From Paraburkholderia fungorum (lineage in GTDB: Bacteria > Pseudomonadota > Gammaproteobacteria > Burkholderiales > Burkholderiaceae), in the NCBI RefSeq assembly GCF_902833645.1, contig NZ_CADFGE010000005.1, positions 124,001-188,000 of the forward strand: a stretch of 64,000 bases of DNA. The letters run 5' to 3'. Below the pieces are notes generated by a model, which was not told where the DNA came from, did no database searches, and worked only from the letters and a program-made list of their open reading frames with translations. This document shows, piece by piece, positions 25,956-35,497 of the stretch. Position 1 is the stretch's first letter; every line of letters starts with the position of its first letter. A program made the position numbers and the translations under genes.

Positions 25956-28900
25956 TTATCCGTTCGATTTGGGCGCTCCCGGCTCTGCCAGCGTATCGCG
26001 CTCGAACCGCCCATAGCGCAGCGCGAGTGTGGGCAGCACGATGAGATTCAGCAGCGTCGAGGTGGCGAGGCCGCCGAGAATGACGATCGCCATCGGCCCC
26101 TCGATCTCGTTGCCCGCCGCGCCGCTGGTGAGCGCGAGCGGCAGCAGTGCGAGCGCGGTCACGAGCGCTGTCATCAGGATCGGGATCAGCCGTTCGGACG
26201 CGCCGCGCACCGCTGTGTCGATACCCCAAGGCACGCCTTCGACATGCACCAGGTGCTCGAAGTGGCTGATCAGCATGATCGAGTTGCGCAACGAAATGCC
26301 GAACAGAGTGACAAAGCCCACCATGCTGCCCAGCGACAGGTTGCCGCCTGTGACGAGCACGCTTAGCACGCCCCCCACCAGCGCGAAGGGCAGGTTCAGC
26401 ATCACCAGCACGACACCGCGCCGGCTCTTCAGCGCGAGGAAGAGCAGCAGTGCGATGCCGACCGCCGACATGGCGCCATAAGCGAGCAGGTCGTGCTGCG
26501 ATTGCGCGCGTGCCTCGCTTTCGCCCGAGAACACTGCGTAGGTGCCTTTGGGCATGACAATTTCGCGACTGACGCGGGATCGCGCTACGCTGACGAAATC
26601 GCTCACGGCGCGCCGGCCGAGATTGACCGACACTGTCTGCATCCGCCGGCCGCCGTCGTGCGTGATCTGATAGCGGCCCGAGACCTGACCGATGCTCGCC
26701 AGCTCGCGCAGCGGGACGGACAGCCCATCCGGATTGCGCAGCATCAACGCGCCGACATCGGCAAGATTCTTGCGCGCATCGGGCGCGAGAACCACAGTGA
26801 CGTCGTAGGCGCGGCTGCCGTCATAGGTCTGTGCAACCGTGCTTCCCTGATAGGCGCTCTGGATTGCATCGAGCACTTCCACCGGCCGGAAGCCCCAGCG
26901 GCTCAACTGATCAGGCTTCAGTCTGACGTCGAGTTCCGGGATGCCTAGAGGTGATTCCACCCGCACGCTTGCCGCGCCACGGATCGTCCCCAGCAGCCGG
27001 GCGATCTCCTGCGCCTTCCGGTCAATCACGTCGAGGTTGTCGCCAAACACGTTGACGACCACCGGGGCGGTCACGCCCGAAATGGTCTCATCGATCCGTT
27101 CGACCAGAAACGTATTGACCGACGTGGTGATGCCGGGAAAGCGCGCGAGCGTTTCCTGGATACGGCGCAGGGTTGCGCTCTGCCGCGCCGAGCCCATCGG
27201 CTCAAGGTCGACCTCGAACTCGCTCAACTGCACGCCGACCGGGTCGACCACTTCATTGGCCCGGCCGGCGCGCTGCGCAACCAGGCGCACCCCAGGGATA
27301 TGCATCAGCGCCTGCGAAACCTGCGTGCCGATGCGCATCGACTCGGTAAGCGACGTTCCCGGTTCAAGACCCATATGCACAATGAAGTGGCCTTCGCGCA
27401 ACTGCGGAATGAAATTGCCGTTCATGAACGGCAGCACAGCCAGGGAAGCAACGCATATCAACGCGACCACCACCATGACGGTTCTCACCCGTTGCTCGAC
27501 CTTCAGCAGCACGGCGGCGTAGCGGGTTTTCAGCCACGTCAGGAATCGGGGCTCCCCGGCCGGCAACGGCCCGCGGGTCAGCAGCGCGAGCGCCATCGCT
27601 GGCGTGAGCGTGAGCGCGACGCCGAGCGACGCCAGCACCGCGAGGATGTAGGCGACGCCAAGCGGCGCGAACAGCTTGCCGGCGATGCCCGAGAGCGTCA
27701 GCACCGGGAGGAAAATCAGCATCACGATAAAGGTGGCGAACACCACTGCACTGCGCACTTCGAGCGAGGCGCGCAGCACCACGCGAAACGGCGGAAGGGG
27801 TTCGGGCCGGTTGCGGTTCTCGCGCAGCCGCCGGTAGATGTTTTCGACGTCGATGATTGCGTCGTCGACCACCTCGCCGAGCGCGATCGCGAGGCCGCCG
27901 AGCGTCATCGTGTTCAGACTTACACCAAACGAGCTCAGCACGATGATCGCGACCAGCAGCGAAAGCGGAATCGCCACTGCTGAAATGACCGCAGTGCGGA
28001 TGTTGAGCAGGAACAGGAACAGCACCGCAACGACGAGCACCGCGCCGACCAGCAATGCGGTGCGCAGATGACTGACCGCCACCTCAATGAAGTTCGCCGG
28101 CCTGAACACATCCGCGGTCAGCTCGACACCCTGCTGGGCCAGCACCGGCTTAAGCGAGGCCAGCGTCTTCTCGATGTCGTTCGTGACAGCGAGCGTGTTG
28201 GTGCCATACTGGCTTTCGAGCACCAGCATGACACCCGGCTTGCCCATGATCGACGCCGCGCCCACCGCCGGCGCACTGCCCCAGGTGACGGTCGCGACGT
28301 CGCCGAGCCGCACGGCTGCGCCGTTGCTCCAGCGCAGCACCACGCCGGACAGTGCGGCGGGAGTTCTGATTTGACCATCGGTATTGATGGCGATGCGCTG
28401 ATTGGCGTTCTCGATGAAACCTGCGCCGCGCACGCCCGTGGATGCCCGGGCCGCAGTGATCACGTCCTGGATCGACAGGCCGTAGCGCATCAGCCGGGCC
28501 GGATCGACCTGTATCTGCAACTGCCGCGTGTCGCCGCCGAACACGATGGCGTCAGCGACGCCAGGCACGCTCAACAGTTGAGGACGGACTGTCCACTGCG
28601 CGATGTCGTGCAGGTCCATCAGCGAGCGGGTCGTCGACGTCAGCCCGATAGTGAGCACCACGCTCGTCGTGGTCGTGAGGGGCAGCAACCTGGGTGGCTG
28701 CACGCCCGCGGGCAGTGTCGAGCCCAGCGCATTGACGCGCTCGGACACCAGTTGCCTGACCTGCAACAGATTCGCATGCCTATCGAATACCACCGTGATC
28801 GCCGACAGGCCCTGCAGCGACTTCGAGCGCATCGACCGGAGGCCCGCCATGCCGGCGAGCGCATTTTCGACCGGCTGGGTCACCAGCGTTTCGACCTGTT

Positions 28901-29075
28901 CGCTCGACAGGCCCGGTGCCTCAGTCTGCACGATGCTCATTGGCGGAGCGAATTCCGGAAACACATCGAGTTTCGCGCGCGTGAGCGTATAGAGGCCATA
29001 GCCGGCTAGCAACACAGCCAGCGCGTAAATGACGCCGCGAAAACGCAGCGAAAACCGGATTATCGCGTTGAGCAT
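25956..29075 (-). CDS. HME/CzcA-type RND efflux pump
   Basis: 1039 residues, normal for heavy-metal RND pumps. An N-terminal membrane segment is followed by a large periplasmic loop (DVFPEFAPPMSIVQTEAPGL), membrane block 1 including GEVVDDAIIDVENIYRR, which carries the charged proton-relay residues of helix 4, a second periplasmic loop and the C-terminal membrane block. It forms a trimer in the inner membrane and drives substrate export through adaptor and outer-membrane channel with proton antiport. The helix-4 motif is of the HME class, but the metal cannot be told from the sequence. Third gene of the operon. Confidence 0.
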   Translation of the reverse strand: MLNAIIRFSLRFRGVIYALAVLLAGYGLYTLTRAKLDVFPEFAPPMSIVQTEAPGLSSEQVETLVTQPVENALAGMAGLRSMRSKSLQGLSAITVVFDRHANLLQVRQLVSERVNALGSTLPAGVQPPRLLPLTTTTSVVLTIGLTSTTRSLMDLHDIAQWTVRPQLLSVPGVADAIVFGGDTRQLQIQVDPARLMRYGLSIQDVITAARASTGVRGAGFIENANQRIAINTDGQIRTPAALSGVVLRWSNGAAVRLGDVATVTWGSAPAVGAASIMGKPGVMLVLESQYGTNTLAVTNDIEKTLASLKPVLAQQGVELTADVFRPANFIEVAVSHLRTALLVGAVLVVAVLFLFLLNIRTAVISAVAIPLSLLVAIIVLSSFGVSLNTMTLGGLAIALGEVVDDAIIDVENIYRRLRENRNRPEPLPPFRVVLRASLEVRSAVVFATFIVMLIFLPVLTLSGIAGKLFAPLGVAYILAVLASLGVALTLTPAMALALLTRGPLPAGEPRFLTWLKTRYAAVLLKVEQRVRTVMVVVALICVASLAVLPFMNGNFIPQLREGHFIVHMGLEPGTSLTESMRIGTQVSQALMHIPGVRLVAQRAGRANEVVDPVGVQLSEFEVDLEPMGSARQSATLRRIQETLARFPGITTSVNTFLVERIDETISGVTAPVVVNVFGDNLDVIDRKAQEIARLLGTIRGAASVRVESPLGIPELDVRLKPDQLSRWGFRPVEVLDAIQSAYQGSTVAQTYDGSRAYDVTVVLAPDARKNLADVGALMLRNPDGLSVPLRELASIGQVSGRYQITHDGGRRMQTVSVNLGRRAVSDFVSVARSRVSREIVMPKGTYAVFSGESEARAQSQHDLLAYGAMSAVGIALLLFLALKSRRGVVLVMLNLPFALVGGVLSVLVTGGNLSLGSMVGFVTLFGISLRNSIMLISHFEHLVHVEGVPWGIDTAVRGASERLIPILMTALVTALALLPLALTSGAAGNEIEGPMAIVILGGLATSTLLNLIVLPTLALRYGRFERDTLAEPGAPKSNG

Positions 29076-29117
29076 GAGTACTCGTTAAATTCGTGTTGGA
29101 TGAAGCAGGCTTACGGA

Positions 29118-30182
29118 TCAGTCATCGCATTCGGGCGGATCCTTGCATGCCGTCGCGATGCCCTGAGGCCGCTGCTCTTCGGACAGCAGCAACTGCGCGC
29201 CGTGCGTCACGACGTTCTCGCCCGCGTGAAACCCTTTGGTCACGACGAAGCCCTGTTCGCCGGACGAGGATGCCGGTACGTAGCGTCGCGTGAAGCGATC
29301 GGGCGCGGTGCGCACGTAGACCCACGGCTGGCCGCCGTACCAGACGATGGCGCCCTCGGGGATGACAAGCCCGGATGGGCCCGGATTCGACGCCGGCACA
29401 TGCGCGACGGTGTGGGTTCCCACCGGCAGCGTACTGTCCGTATCATAGAAATACGGGTTGCCCTGGATCGCGGGGTCGCCCTGCGGTGAAGCCGAGAGTT
29501 TCTGCGCCGCGGCTGGCTGGCCGTCCGGTGTGTCCACCTTAATGTGCGCGGGCGCTGCGCCGCTATAGCCGGTGGGCAGCGTCACGCGCAACACGACCGC
29601 GCGGCCAGCGAGCAGCCGCTGGAAGAAGTCCGAGGGGGGCGCCATTGCGGCGTTGGCGAGCACTGTCCCGAATTGCTGCCGCATGCTCGCATCCAGTCCG
29701 CCTTGCGTGGCCTCGGCCGACTGCAGCTTCGCCTGATCGGCCTGCATGACAGCGCGTGCGTCCTGCAGGCTCTTCTGTGAGACGTTCCGGTCGTCTTCGA
29801 ACAGCACACGACTGCGCTCGAACTGCACGCGCGAGTTGCCGGACTGTACACGCAACGTCTCGTAGTCGGCCCGCGCGGCCGCGAGGCGATTTCGCAGATC
29901 GAACAGCGGCTGCAAGTCAACGACCGTCGCGTACGCAATGCTCCCGGGCTGGCTGGTGATGGCCGTGAGCGGCGCAACATCGATGTGACTGGCACGCTGC
30001 ACGTCGGTGGCGACGACGACGACCGTTTCGCCGTTCACCGTCTGAACGGACGGCTGCGCAGTGACCTGCGCAGCCGCGTCTGGCAGCGAAGCATCGACGT
30101 AGAAGGTGCGGTAAGCGAACCAGCAGGCACCGGCTGCCAGCAGCAGGTAGACGATGGAAAAGATGACCGCTGGTCGTTTCAT
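29118..30182 (-). CDS. RND efflux periplasmic adaptor (membrane fusion protein)
   Basis: 354 residues. One N-terminal membrane anchor (VIFSIVYLLLAAGACWFAYR), then an adaptor region with a helical hairpin of about residues 95-165 (heptad-like, LFDLRNRLAAARADYETLR) and beta domains near the C-terminus (GENVVTHGAQLLLSEEQ). The first lipoyl half is not obvious. The C-terminal tail carries Cys-x5-Cys (CKDPPECDD), which might bind metal. The start overlaps the end of the upstream outer-membrane gene by 4 bp (ATGA). Bridges pump and channel. Confidence 0.
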   Translation of the reverse strand: MKRPAVIFSIVYLLLAAGACWFAYRTFYVDASLPDAAAQVTAQPSVQTVNGETVVVVATDVQRASHIDVAPLTAITSQPGSIAYATVVDLQPLFDLRNRLAAARADYETLRVQSGNSRVQFERSRVLFEDDRNVSQKSLQDARAVMQADQAKLQSAEATQGGLDASMRQQFGTVLANAAMAPPSDFFQRLLAGRAVVLRVTLPTGYSGAAPAHIKVDTPDGQPAAAQKLSASPQGDPAIQGNPYFYDTDSTLPVGTHTVAHVPASNPGPSGLVIPEGAIVWYGGQPWVYVRTAPDRFTRRYVPASSSGEQGFVVTKGFHAGENVVTHGAQLLLSEEQRPQGIATACKDPPECDD

Positions 30183-31570
30183 CGCGATATCTCCTGTTCG
30201 GTCACGGTGGAGTTGACTGCTTCCGGTTCGAGAGGCCGCTGCATGGTGTCTTCGAGCATGCCGGCGGCCTGCTGCGCAGCGACCACAGCGTCCAGATGGG
30301 CGATCTCGCTCGTCTGATAATCGGCCCTGGCTTGTGTGAACGTGAGGCGATCGGTGGCGCCGGCCGCGAAACTCGCGGCCTGGCTGTCCAGTTGCCTGCG
30401 CGCGCTCGCCAGGTGTTCGGCGGACAGTCGCACTGCAGCGATGCTCGCCTGGTTATGGGCGAGCGCGTGGTCCAGATCGTTGAGAATCGCATCCTGCAGC
30501 GCCATCGTGCGCGCGGCTGCCTCTTTGCGTTTCGCTTGCGCCTGTGCGATACCGCCTTGGTTCTGGTCGAAGATCGGAAGCGAGATGCCGGCCACTCCGA
30601 ATGCGATCTTGTTGGTGCCGGTGTCGTATGTGTACCCCGGGCCGAAATGGATATCCGGATACTGTTTCGCTACCTCGAGCTGCAACGCCGACTCGGCGGC
30701 CGCGTACGCGGCGAGCGACGCGAGCAGGTCGGCGCGATGGAAAACCGTCTCGCGTCGCGCGTCAGCGGCGGGCGGTGCAGGAGGGACGGTGCCGAACGCG
30801 TCCAGCTCGAGCTGCACCCCGTTGAGTGCTGCAGCCGGGATGCCAATCGCGGCGGCGATCTGCGCGAGTGCGTCCTGTGCGGCACTGTGTGCAGCGGCAA
30901 GCTCGGCTTGTGCCTGCGTGGCTGCGAGCACTGCTGCATCGACATCCGGTCCGGAGTTCTCGCCAACCGACCGGCGCATCCTCAACATCGCGACGATCTG
31001 CTGCTGCGCATTGGCCTTGCGCGACAGGAAGGCAGTGCGCTGCCGGGCGGCATAAAGCGAAATCAGCGCGTCACGCACCTGAGCGCGCACCTTCCACGCC
31101 TCGTTGCCAATGGCGAGGCGCGCGGCTTCCGACAGGTGTGTTGCCTGATCTATCCGATAGCCGCGCTTGTGTGCAGTCTCGATCGGAACGTCGAGCGCCG
31201 GGCCGGTGATGAACGACGAACCGGGCCCCGGGTTGGGGGTCGCGTACTGGAAAGGCAGTTGCAACACCGGGTTAGGAATCGCGCCAGCCACATCGATGGC
31301 CGCCTTTGCGGTGCCCCACTGCGCACGCACGACGTCGAGCGCCGGGCTGTAGTACCAGGCCGTGAGAGTAAGCATCTCGCGGTTCCAGCGCGACAGCGGC
31401 CATGGATCGATTTCGTGTCCGAGCTGCCGCGTGAGGTACGTGCGCAAATCGTCGCTCGCGAGCGACCGGTCCTCGAAGTGGCGGGCCAGGTGAGTCAGGG
31501 TGATCGGCTGCGGGTGATAGGTGGCGCATCCCGTCAGCAGGATGCCCGCGAGCAGCAGCGGTCGGCGCAT
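30179..31570 (-). CDS. TolC-type outer-membrane efflux lipoprotein
   Basis: About 463 residues from the ATG at 31570. Signal peptide with lipobox LLTGC at about residue 15. Two OEP repeats rich in Ala/Gln helices (for example QAQAELAAAHSAAQDALAQI and FAAGATDRLTFTQARADYQ), as in CusC/CzcC-like channels. It forms the trimeric outer-membrane exit duct. First gene of the operon outer-membrane channel, adaptor, pump. A regulator box lies about 75 bp upstream at 31644-31659. Confidence 0.
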   Translation of the reverse strand: MRRPLLLAGILLTGCATYHPQPITLTHLARHFEDRSLASDDLRTYLTRQLGHEIDPWPLSRWNREMLTLTAWYYSPALDVVRAQWGTAKAAIDVAGAIPNPVLQLPFQYATPNPGPGSSFITGPALDVPIETAHKRGYRIDQATHLSEAARLAIGNEAWKVRAQVRDALISLYAARQRTAFLSRKANAQQQIVAMLRMRRSVGENSGPDVDAAVLAATQAQAELAAAHSAAQDALAQIAAAIGIPAAALNGVQLELDAFGTVPPAPPAADARRETVFHRADLLASLAAYAAAESALQLEVAKQYPDIHFGPGYTYDTGTNKIAFGVAGISLPIFDQNQGGIAQAQAKRKEAAARTMALQDAILNDLDHALAHNQASIAAVRLSAEHLASARRQLDSQAASFAAGATDRLTFTQARADYQTSEIAHLDAVVAAQQAAGMLEDTMQRPLEPEAVNSTVTEQEISR

Positions 31571-31643
31571 AGCAATATCCACGGTGTTCTTGTTGGCCAC
31601 TTGATCAAGCGGCAGGCAGACGGGGATGCTACGTTAAAGCTTG

Positions 31644-31659
31644 TGAAGTTTTCGTCAAG
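31644..31659. promoter_or_regulatory. Candidate regulator box of the efflux operon
   Basis: TGAAGTTTTCGTCAAG: TGAAG and TCAAG are spaced 11 bp. An almost identical box (TGAAGTTTCCGTCAAG) lies at 32170-32185 upstream of the DUF4148 gene. The shared sequence suggests the same OmpR-family regulator, most simply the one encoded at 33483. Confidence 0.
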
Positions 31660-31797
31660 ACGATCTGTCATAACTAACATCTCTATGCGCGGACTGTGAT
31701 TGCCGCACGTCGATGCCCATGGTGATCCGGTCGCCACTACCGGGCAGCTCGTGCTGCATTGACAGCTTCAGTGTCAACGCAGCACGAGCTGCTACGC

Positions 31798-32088
31798 TTA
31801 GTGGTGCGCATAGATGGAGGAGCGGCCCAATTGCTGCCCGAGCGGCGTGCCTGCCTGCTGACTGCCGGCCGTGGGTGCTCCGTATCCGGACGTGTTATCA
31901 GTCGTCCCGTGCATGTTCATCGGATCTGGATACTGGGTTTTGGACTGAGGGATCTGTCCCTGCTGCTCCGCAGCGACCAGCTGGGCACGAACCTCGGCAC
32001 GCGTGAGTTCGTGAGTTCGCTGAGCAAACGAAACCGAGGGAAGAATGGCGGTTGACGCGACAACGAGCGCGACGATAAGCGATTTCAT
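31798..32088 (-). CDS. Small exported protein, DUF4148 family, copy 2
   Basis: 96 residues from ATG at 32088 with AAGGAG upstream. Signal peptide MKSLIVALVVASTAILPSVS and cleavage after SFA. DUF4148 core HELTRAEVRAQLVAAEQQGQ; the C-terminus SSIYAHH resembles that of the copy at 12623. It lies between the efflux operon and the two-component genes, matching the position of the other copy beside the other two-component system. Confidence 0.
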   Translation of the reverse strand: MKSLIVALVVASTAILPSVSFAQRTHELTRAEVRAQLVAAEQQGQIPQSKTQYPDPMNMHGTTDNTSGYGAPTAGSQQAGTPLGQQLGRSSIYAHH

Positions 32089-32169
32089 GACAAGCTCCTT
32101 CACGGAGGGGTAATGTACTTTCCATGCATCCACGGAAAGGCCGATAACCCCATGCTACGCAGCGGGCTG

Positions 32170-32185
32170 TGAAGTTTCCGTCAAG
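32170..32185. promoter_or_regulatory. Candidate regulator box before DUF4148 gene
   Basis: TGAAGTTTCCGTCAAG, the near twin of the efflux-operon box, overlaps the region between the kinase stop and the DUF4148 start. Same 11-bp period. Confidence 0.
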
Positions 32186-32191
32186 AAAACA

Positions 32192-33499
32192 TCAACTTTT
32201 TGTGAAGTCAGCGGAAATCCGGTTTGCCGGCGGCAACCGGAGCGAGACGCGGGTCCCTTTGCCCCGTTCGCTGTCGAGTTGGATCGACCAACCGTAGCGG
32301 TCGCAGATCTTCCTGACGATCGCCAGGCCGATGCCGAAGCCTTTAGCGCCGGCGTGTACCGCGCCCGCCTGATAGAAGCGCTCGAACACGTGCGGAAGCG
32401 ATTCCGGCGCGATGCCGCAGCCGGTGTCTTCGATCTGGAGCCAGCCATCCGCATAGGCGAAGCGGACATGGCCGCTGTCGGTGTGGCGGACTGCGTTGTC
32501 GACCAGGTTCGACAACACGAGCGCGAGCGCGGAGCGGTTTGCTTCGACGTGCAGGCCGTGATCGACCTCGATCCGGGTCTGGATACCTCTGGCTTGCAGC
32601 GTGTCGGTAACCAGGTCAAGTGCGTCCTCGATGGCGCTGATGAGACGCACCGGGCCAATGTCGGCCGGCGACTCTTCGCGCGCAAGCAGCAGCAACGCAT
32701 TGACCAGATCGCTCATGGTGTCGGCCGCGCGCTCGATCTGCCGCAGGCGCACTCTCGACTTCGCGTTGATCGACACATCGTGGTCGAGAAGCTCGCAACT
32801 GGTCTTGATCGCCGTGAGCGGTGTGCGCAATTCGTGACTGACATTGCCGGTGAACTCTTTCTCCCGCTCGATCATCTGCGCCATACGCCCATGATAGTCA
32901 TTGAACGCATCGACCAGTTCCACGACCTCCACTTCATCGTACCTGCCGGCATCGAGCGCGGCCGACGCGCCGAGCCTGAGTGCTTTGACCTGGCGGGCGA
33001 GGCCGGCAACCTGTCGGACCAGCAGGCCCGACAATCCAAACGCGAGCCAGAATGCCAGTAGCGCAAATACACCGGTGCCGAACATCAGGGCGTCAATCAC
33101 CTGCCTGAAGCGTTGCTCGTACGCGCTGAAGTCGTAGATCCGATACACGCGGGTATCGCCGAACGGTGCGATTGCCACATGGATTTCACGGCCGCTCACG
33201 ATGATTTCGTGAGTGCCGTCACGCAGATTCCTGGCGGATGCGGGCAGCGACACGCTTACGTGGCCTCCTGTCGAGACATGCCCATCGAGTCTCGGATCGA
33301 GCGGCGGCACAGCCGTTGGGTCCGATTGCCAGCTCTTGAGGACGCTCGCCATGTCGTCTGCGATCAGCGCGCTGATGAGCCGCTCCTCCTGCGCTTCGGC
33401 GAGCGCCTTCACGCCAAGAGCTTGAGCCATCAGCAACAGGATCGTCAGCGCCGAAAAAACTAGCGCGACCTTGAAGCGCAGGCTACGGCGTGGTTGCAT
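32192..33499 (-). CDS. Sensor histidine kinase, intact copy
   Basis: 435 residues. Membrane segments at about 10-30 and 140-165 flank a periplasmic domain of about 110 residues. HAMP, then HisKA with NVSHELRTPL, N-box NLVDNAVRHTDSG, G1 DTGCGIAPE, F-box HVFERFYQ and G2 GFGIGLAIVRK. Complete and probably active. Close paralogue of the truncated kinase at 13525, identical over long stretches of the N-terminal half. Partner of the regulator at 33483 (17-bp overlap). It likely senses an envelope or metal signal, judging by the adjacent efflux operon. Confidence 0.
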   Translation of the reverse strand: MQPRRSLRFKVALVFSALTILLLMAQALGVKALAEAQEERLISALIADDMASVLKSWQSDPTAVPPLDPRLDGHVSTGGHVSVSLPASARNLRDGTHEIIVSGREIHVAIAPFGDTRVYRIYDFSAYEQRFRQVIDALMFGTGVFALLAFWLAFGLSGLLVRQVAGLARQVKALRLGASAALDAGRYDEVEVVELVDAFNDYHGRMAQMIEREKEFTGNVSHELRTPLTAIKTSCELLDHDVSINAKSRVRLRQIERAADTMSDLVNALLLLAREESPADIGPVRLISAIEDALDLVTDTLQARGIQTRIEVDHGLHVEANRSALALVLSNLVDNAVRHTDSGHVRFAYADGWLQIEDTGCGIAPESLPHVFERFYQAGAVHAGAKGFGIGLAIVRKICDRYGWSIQLDSERGKGTRVSLRLPPANRISADFTKS

Positions 33500-34172
33500 C
33501 GCTCACCACCAGCCGGTAGCCGAGACCATGGACCGTTTCGATCAGATCGTCCTCGCCATTGGCGGTCAGCGCGCGGCGTAGCGTATAGATGTGCGCGCGA
33601 AGGGTATCGCTGTCCGGCAACTGCTCGCCCCAGACTTCGGTTTCGAGTTCCGCGCGACCGAATACGCGATTCGGCGCCTGCATCAGGATGCGCAACAGAT
33701 GCAGGCATTTTGGTGGCAGCTTCACCGGCCGGCCGCCACGGTCGACGGCGAGCGTCGCTGGATCGAAGCGGATGTCTGCACAGGACACGGTCGCCTGCGT
33801 CACATTGCCTTTATAGCGCTTGATCAGTGCGCCGAGCCGTGCGCCTACTTCCTTGAGTGAGAATGGTTTGATGAGGTAGTCGTCCGCGCCTTGTCCAAAA
33901 CCCTGGAGCTTGTCATCCAGCGTATCTCTCGCGGTCAGCATCAGGATCGGCGTATCGCGACGCGCCTCTTCGCGCAGCTTGCGGCAGATCGTCAGGCCGT
34001 CCATCCCCGGTAACGACAGATCGAGCAGGATCGCATCCCAGTGCTGGGTGACAGCGAGATGCAGTCCCATCACGCCATCTGACGCGAGGTCCACCTCATA
34101 GCCGCCGCTCTCCAGATAGTCGTACAGGTTGGTCGCGATGGCGGTGTCGTCTTCGATGATCAATACTTTCAC
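33483..34172 (-). CDS. OmpR-family response regulator, copy 2
   Basis: 229 residues. Receiver Asp51 (AILLDLSLPG), acidic EDD, Lys in LIKPFSL; winged helix with LPPKCLHLLRILMQAPNRVF. Differs from copy 1 at scattered positions only, and the recognition-helix region (LRAHIYTLRRAL) is the same, so both probably bind the same DNA site. Probable regulator of the efflux operon. Confidence 0.
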   Translation of the reverse strand: MKVLIIEDDTAIATNLYDYLESGGYEVDLASDGVMGLHLAVTQHWDAILLDLSLPGMDGLTICRKLREEARRDTPILMLTARDTLDDKLQGFGQGADDYLIKPFSLKEVGARLGALIKRYKGNVTQATVSCADIRFDPATLAVDRGGRPVKLPPKCLHLLRILMQAPNRVFGRAELETEVWGEQLPDSDTLRAHIYTLRRALTANGEDDLIETVHGLGYRLVVSDATTP

Positions 34173-34228
34173 CGTGCGGTTCTCCGGAAGAATTCATGCT
34201 GGCCGGCAATAGCAACGTTTGCAGGTGC

Positions 34229-35250
34229 CTAGGATTTACCGCGGCCCGATGCGGCCGTGCCGCGGTGACCGGATATTTCATCCGAAGGCCGCGCCTCAGC
34301 GGCCCTCGCCCGGGCTTCCAGTGATGCAACCAGTTGCCCGACGCTCTCCAGCTTTCCGTGCGCTTCGGCCAGTTGAGCAAGCACCGTTAAATGTTCGTTT
34401 CGCAAGCGCTGCAGATCGGCCTCAGTCTGTTCGAGTGACTTGCCAGATCGTTCGAGCATCCGCATTTTTTCGGTCAGATCAGTCCGCAACGCGCCCGTTT
34501 CAGCGTGCAGCGTCTCGCATTTCTCCCGGATTTTTGCACTCTGGGCCTCGGCTCGCTTGCGCTCGTCGCGGGCTTCGCTGATCTGCTGCATCATGTGTTT
34601 CTGGACTCCCTCCATACGTCCGGTGGCCCTGTTCAGCTCACTTTGGAACGCCGCATCGCGCGTATCGACCGATGCCCGTAACGCAGCAACCTCCCGGTCA
34701 TGAGTCGCGCGTAGCGCATCAAGTTTCACGTCTGCCTGCTCGCGCGTAGTGTCCAACAGCTGTTCCAGCGCGGCGATACGCGCCTGTGCCGCTTTTTGTT
34801 CATCGGCCGCCGCCGCGAGTTGCCGCTGCAAGTCGGCTACCCGCACACCTTGTCCTGCAGACAGAGCATCAGCGACGCGGCGTGCCTCGTCGGCACTGGC
34901 GCACGTCCGCTCGGCCGTCGTAGCCCGCACGAATGCGTCCGCCAACTCCGCTTCCAGTTCACCGACGCGCGAATCGTACACTTTCTCGCCATGTTCGACG
35001 GCGACTGCCCACGCAGCAAGCATCGCATCGGCGACGGAAGGCGGCAATTGCCTGGAGAGCGCGTCGACTCTGGTTTTCTCATCCTTCCATTGCTTCAGTT
35101 CATCATTGATCGTGGTGCGGCTACCCTGGCGGATCTCTGCATAGATCAGGTCGACGGTTAGCTCATGAGGGAGGCGCCCGGCGGCAACGAGCCGTGCAGC
35201 GGCTTCGCGGGTACGGATGCGGGTGTCGCTGACACGGCTTATGACGGCAT
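34229..35250 (-). pseudogene. kfrA: KfrA-type plasmid DNA-binding coiled-coil protein
   Basis: N-terminal KfrA DNA-binding domain: VSDTRIRTREAAARLVAAGR, LIYAEIRQGSRTTINDELKQ and LPPSVADAMLAAWAVAVEHG, then about 200 residues of coiled coil rich in Ala/Glu/Arg. KfrA proteins organise plasmid DNA and autoregulate. The only good start (ATG at 35250) is one base out of frame with the domain; inserting one base after the ATG would give a 340-residue protein. No ATG, GTG or TTG lies in frame before residue 80, so either the gene is dead or a rare start is used. A sequencing error is possible. Confidence 0.
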
Positions 35251-35317
35251 TTTCCGGGTGAAAGTGGTGGAGGGTATGGATTTTTTGTGAGAATTAGAGA
35301 TGTATATCATAATATTA

Positions 35318-35333
35318 CGTTATACGTATAACG
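35318..35333. promoter_or_regulatory. Perfect 16-bp palindrome, likely KfrA operator
   Basis: CGTTATAC followed by GTATAACG, in an AT-rich stretch 68 bp before the kfrA start. KfrA proteins bind palindromes in their own promoters, so this is the best operator candidate. Binding is inference. Confidence 0.
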
Positions 35334-35497
35334 ATAAACACTCAGAATTTACGATAATCCGCATTGAACTAAACCGCTGACGCGGTATGGTGGCTGGCCG
35401 ACGTCCCCGTCCTGGCCGGCGCCGCGGGCATTCCTTTCCGGGTGCGACGATGACAGTGCAATTCACCGCACCTGCTCATCCCGAAAGGAGTCCTGCC

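Noticed and set aside
26029..29009. Long plus-strand open frames opposite the RND pump gene
   Set aside because: They are antisense shadows caused by high GC at third codon positions; the minus-strand frame encodes a full pump with all family motifs.
30296..31699. A 467-codon plus-strand frame opposite the TolC-like gene
   Set aside because: Arg/Gly-rich composition, no ribosome site or motifs; it mirrors the real outer-membrane gene.
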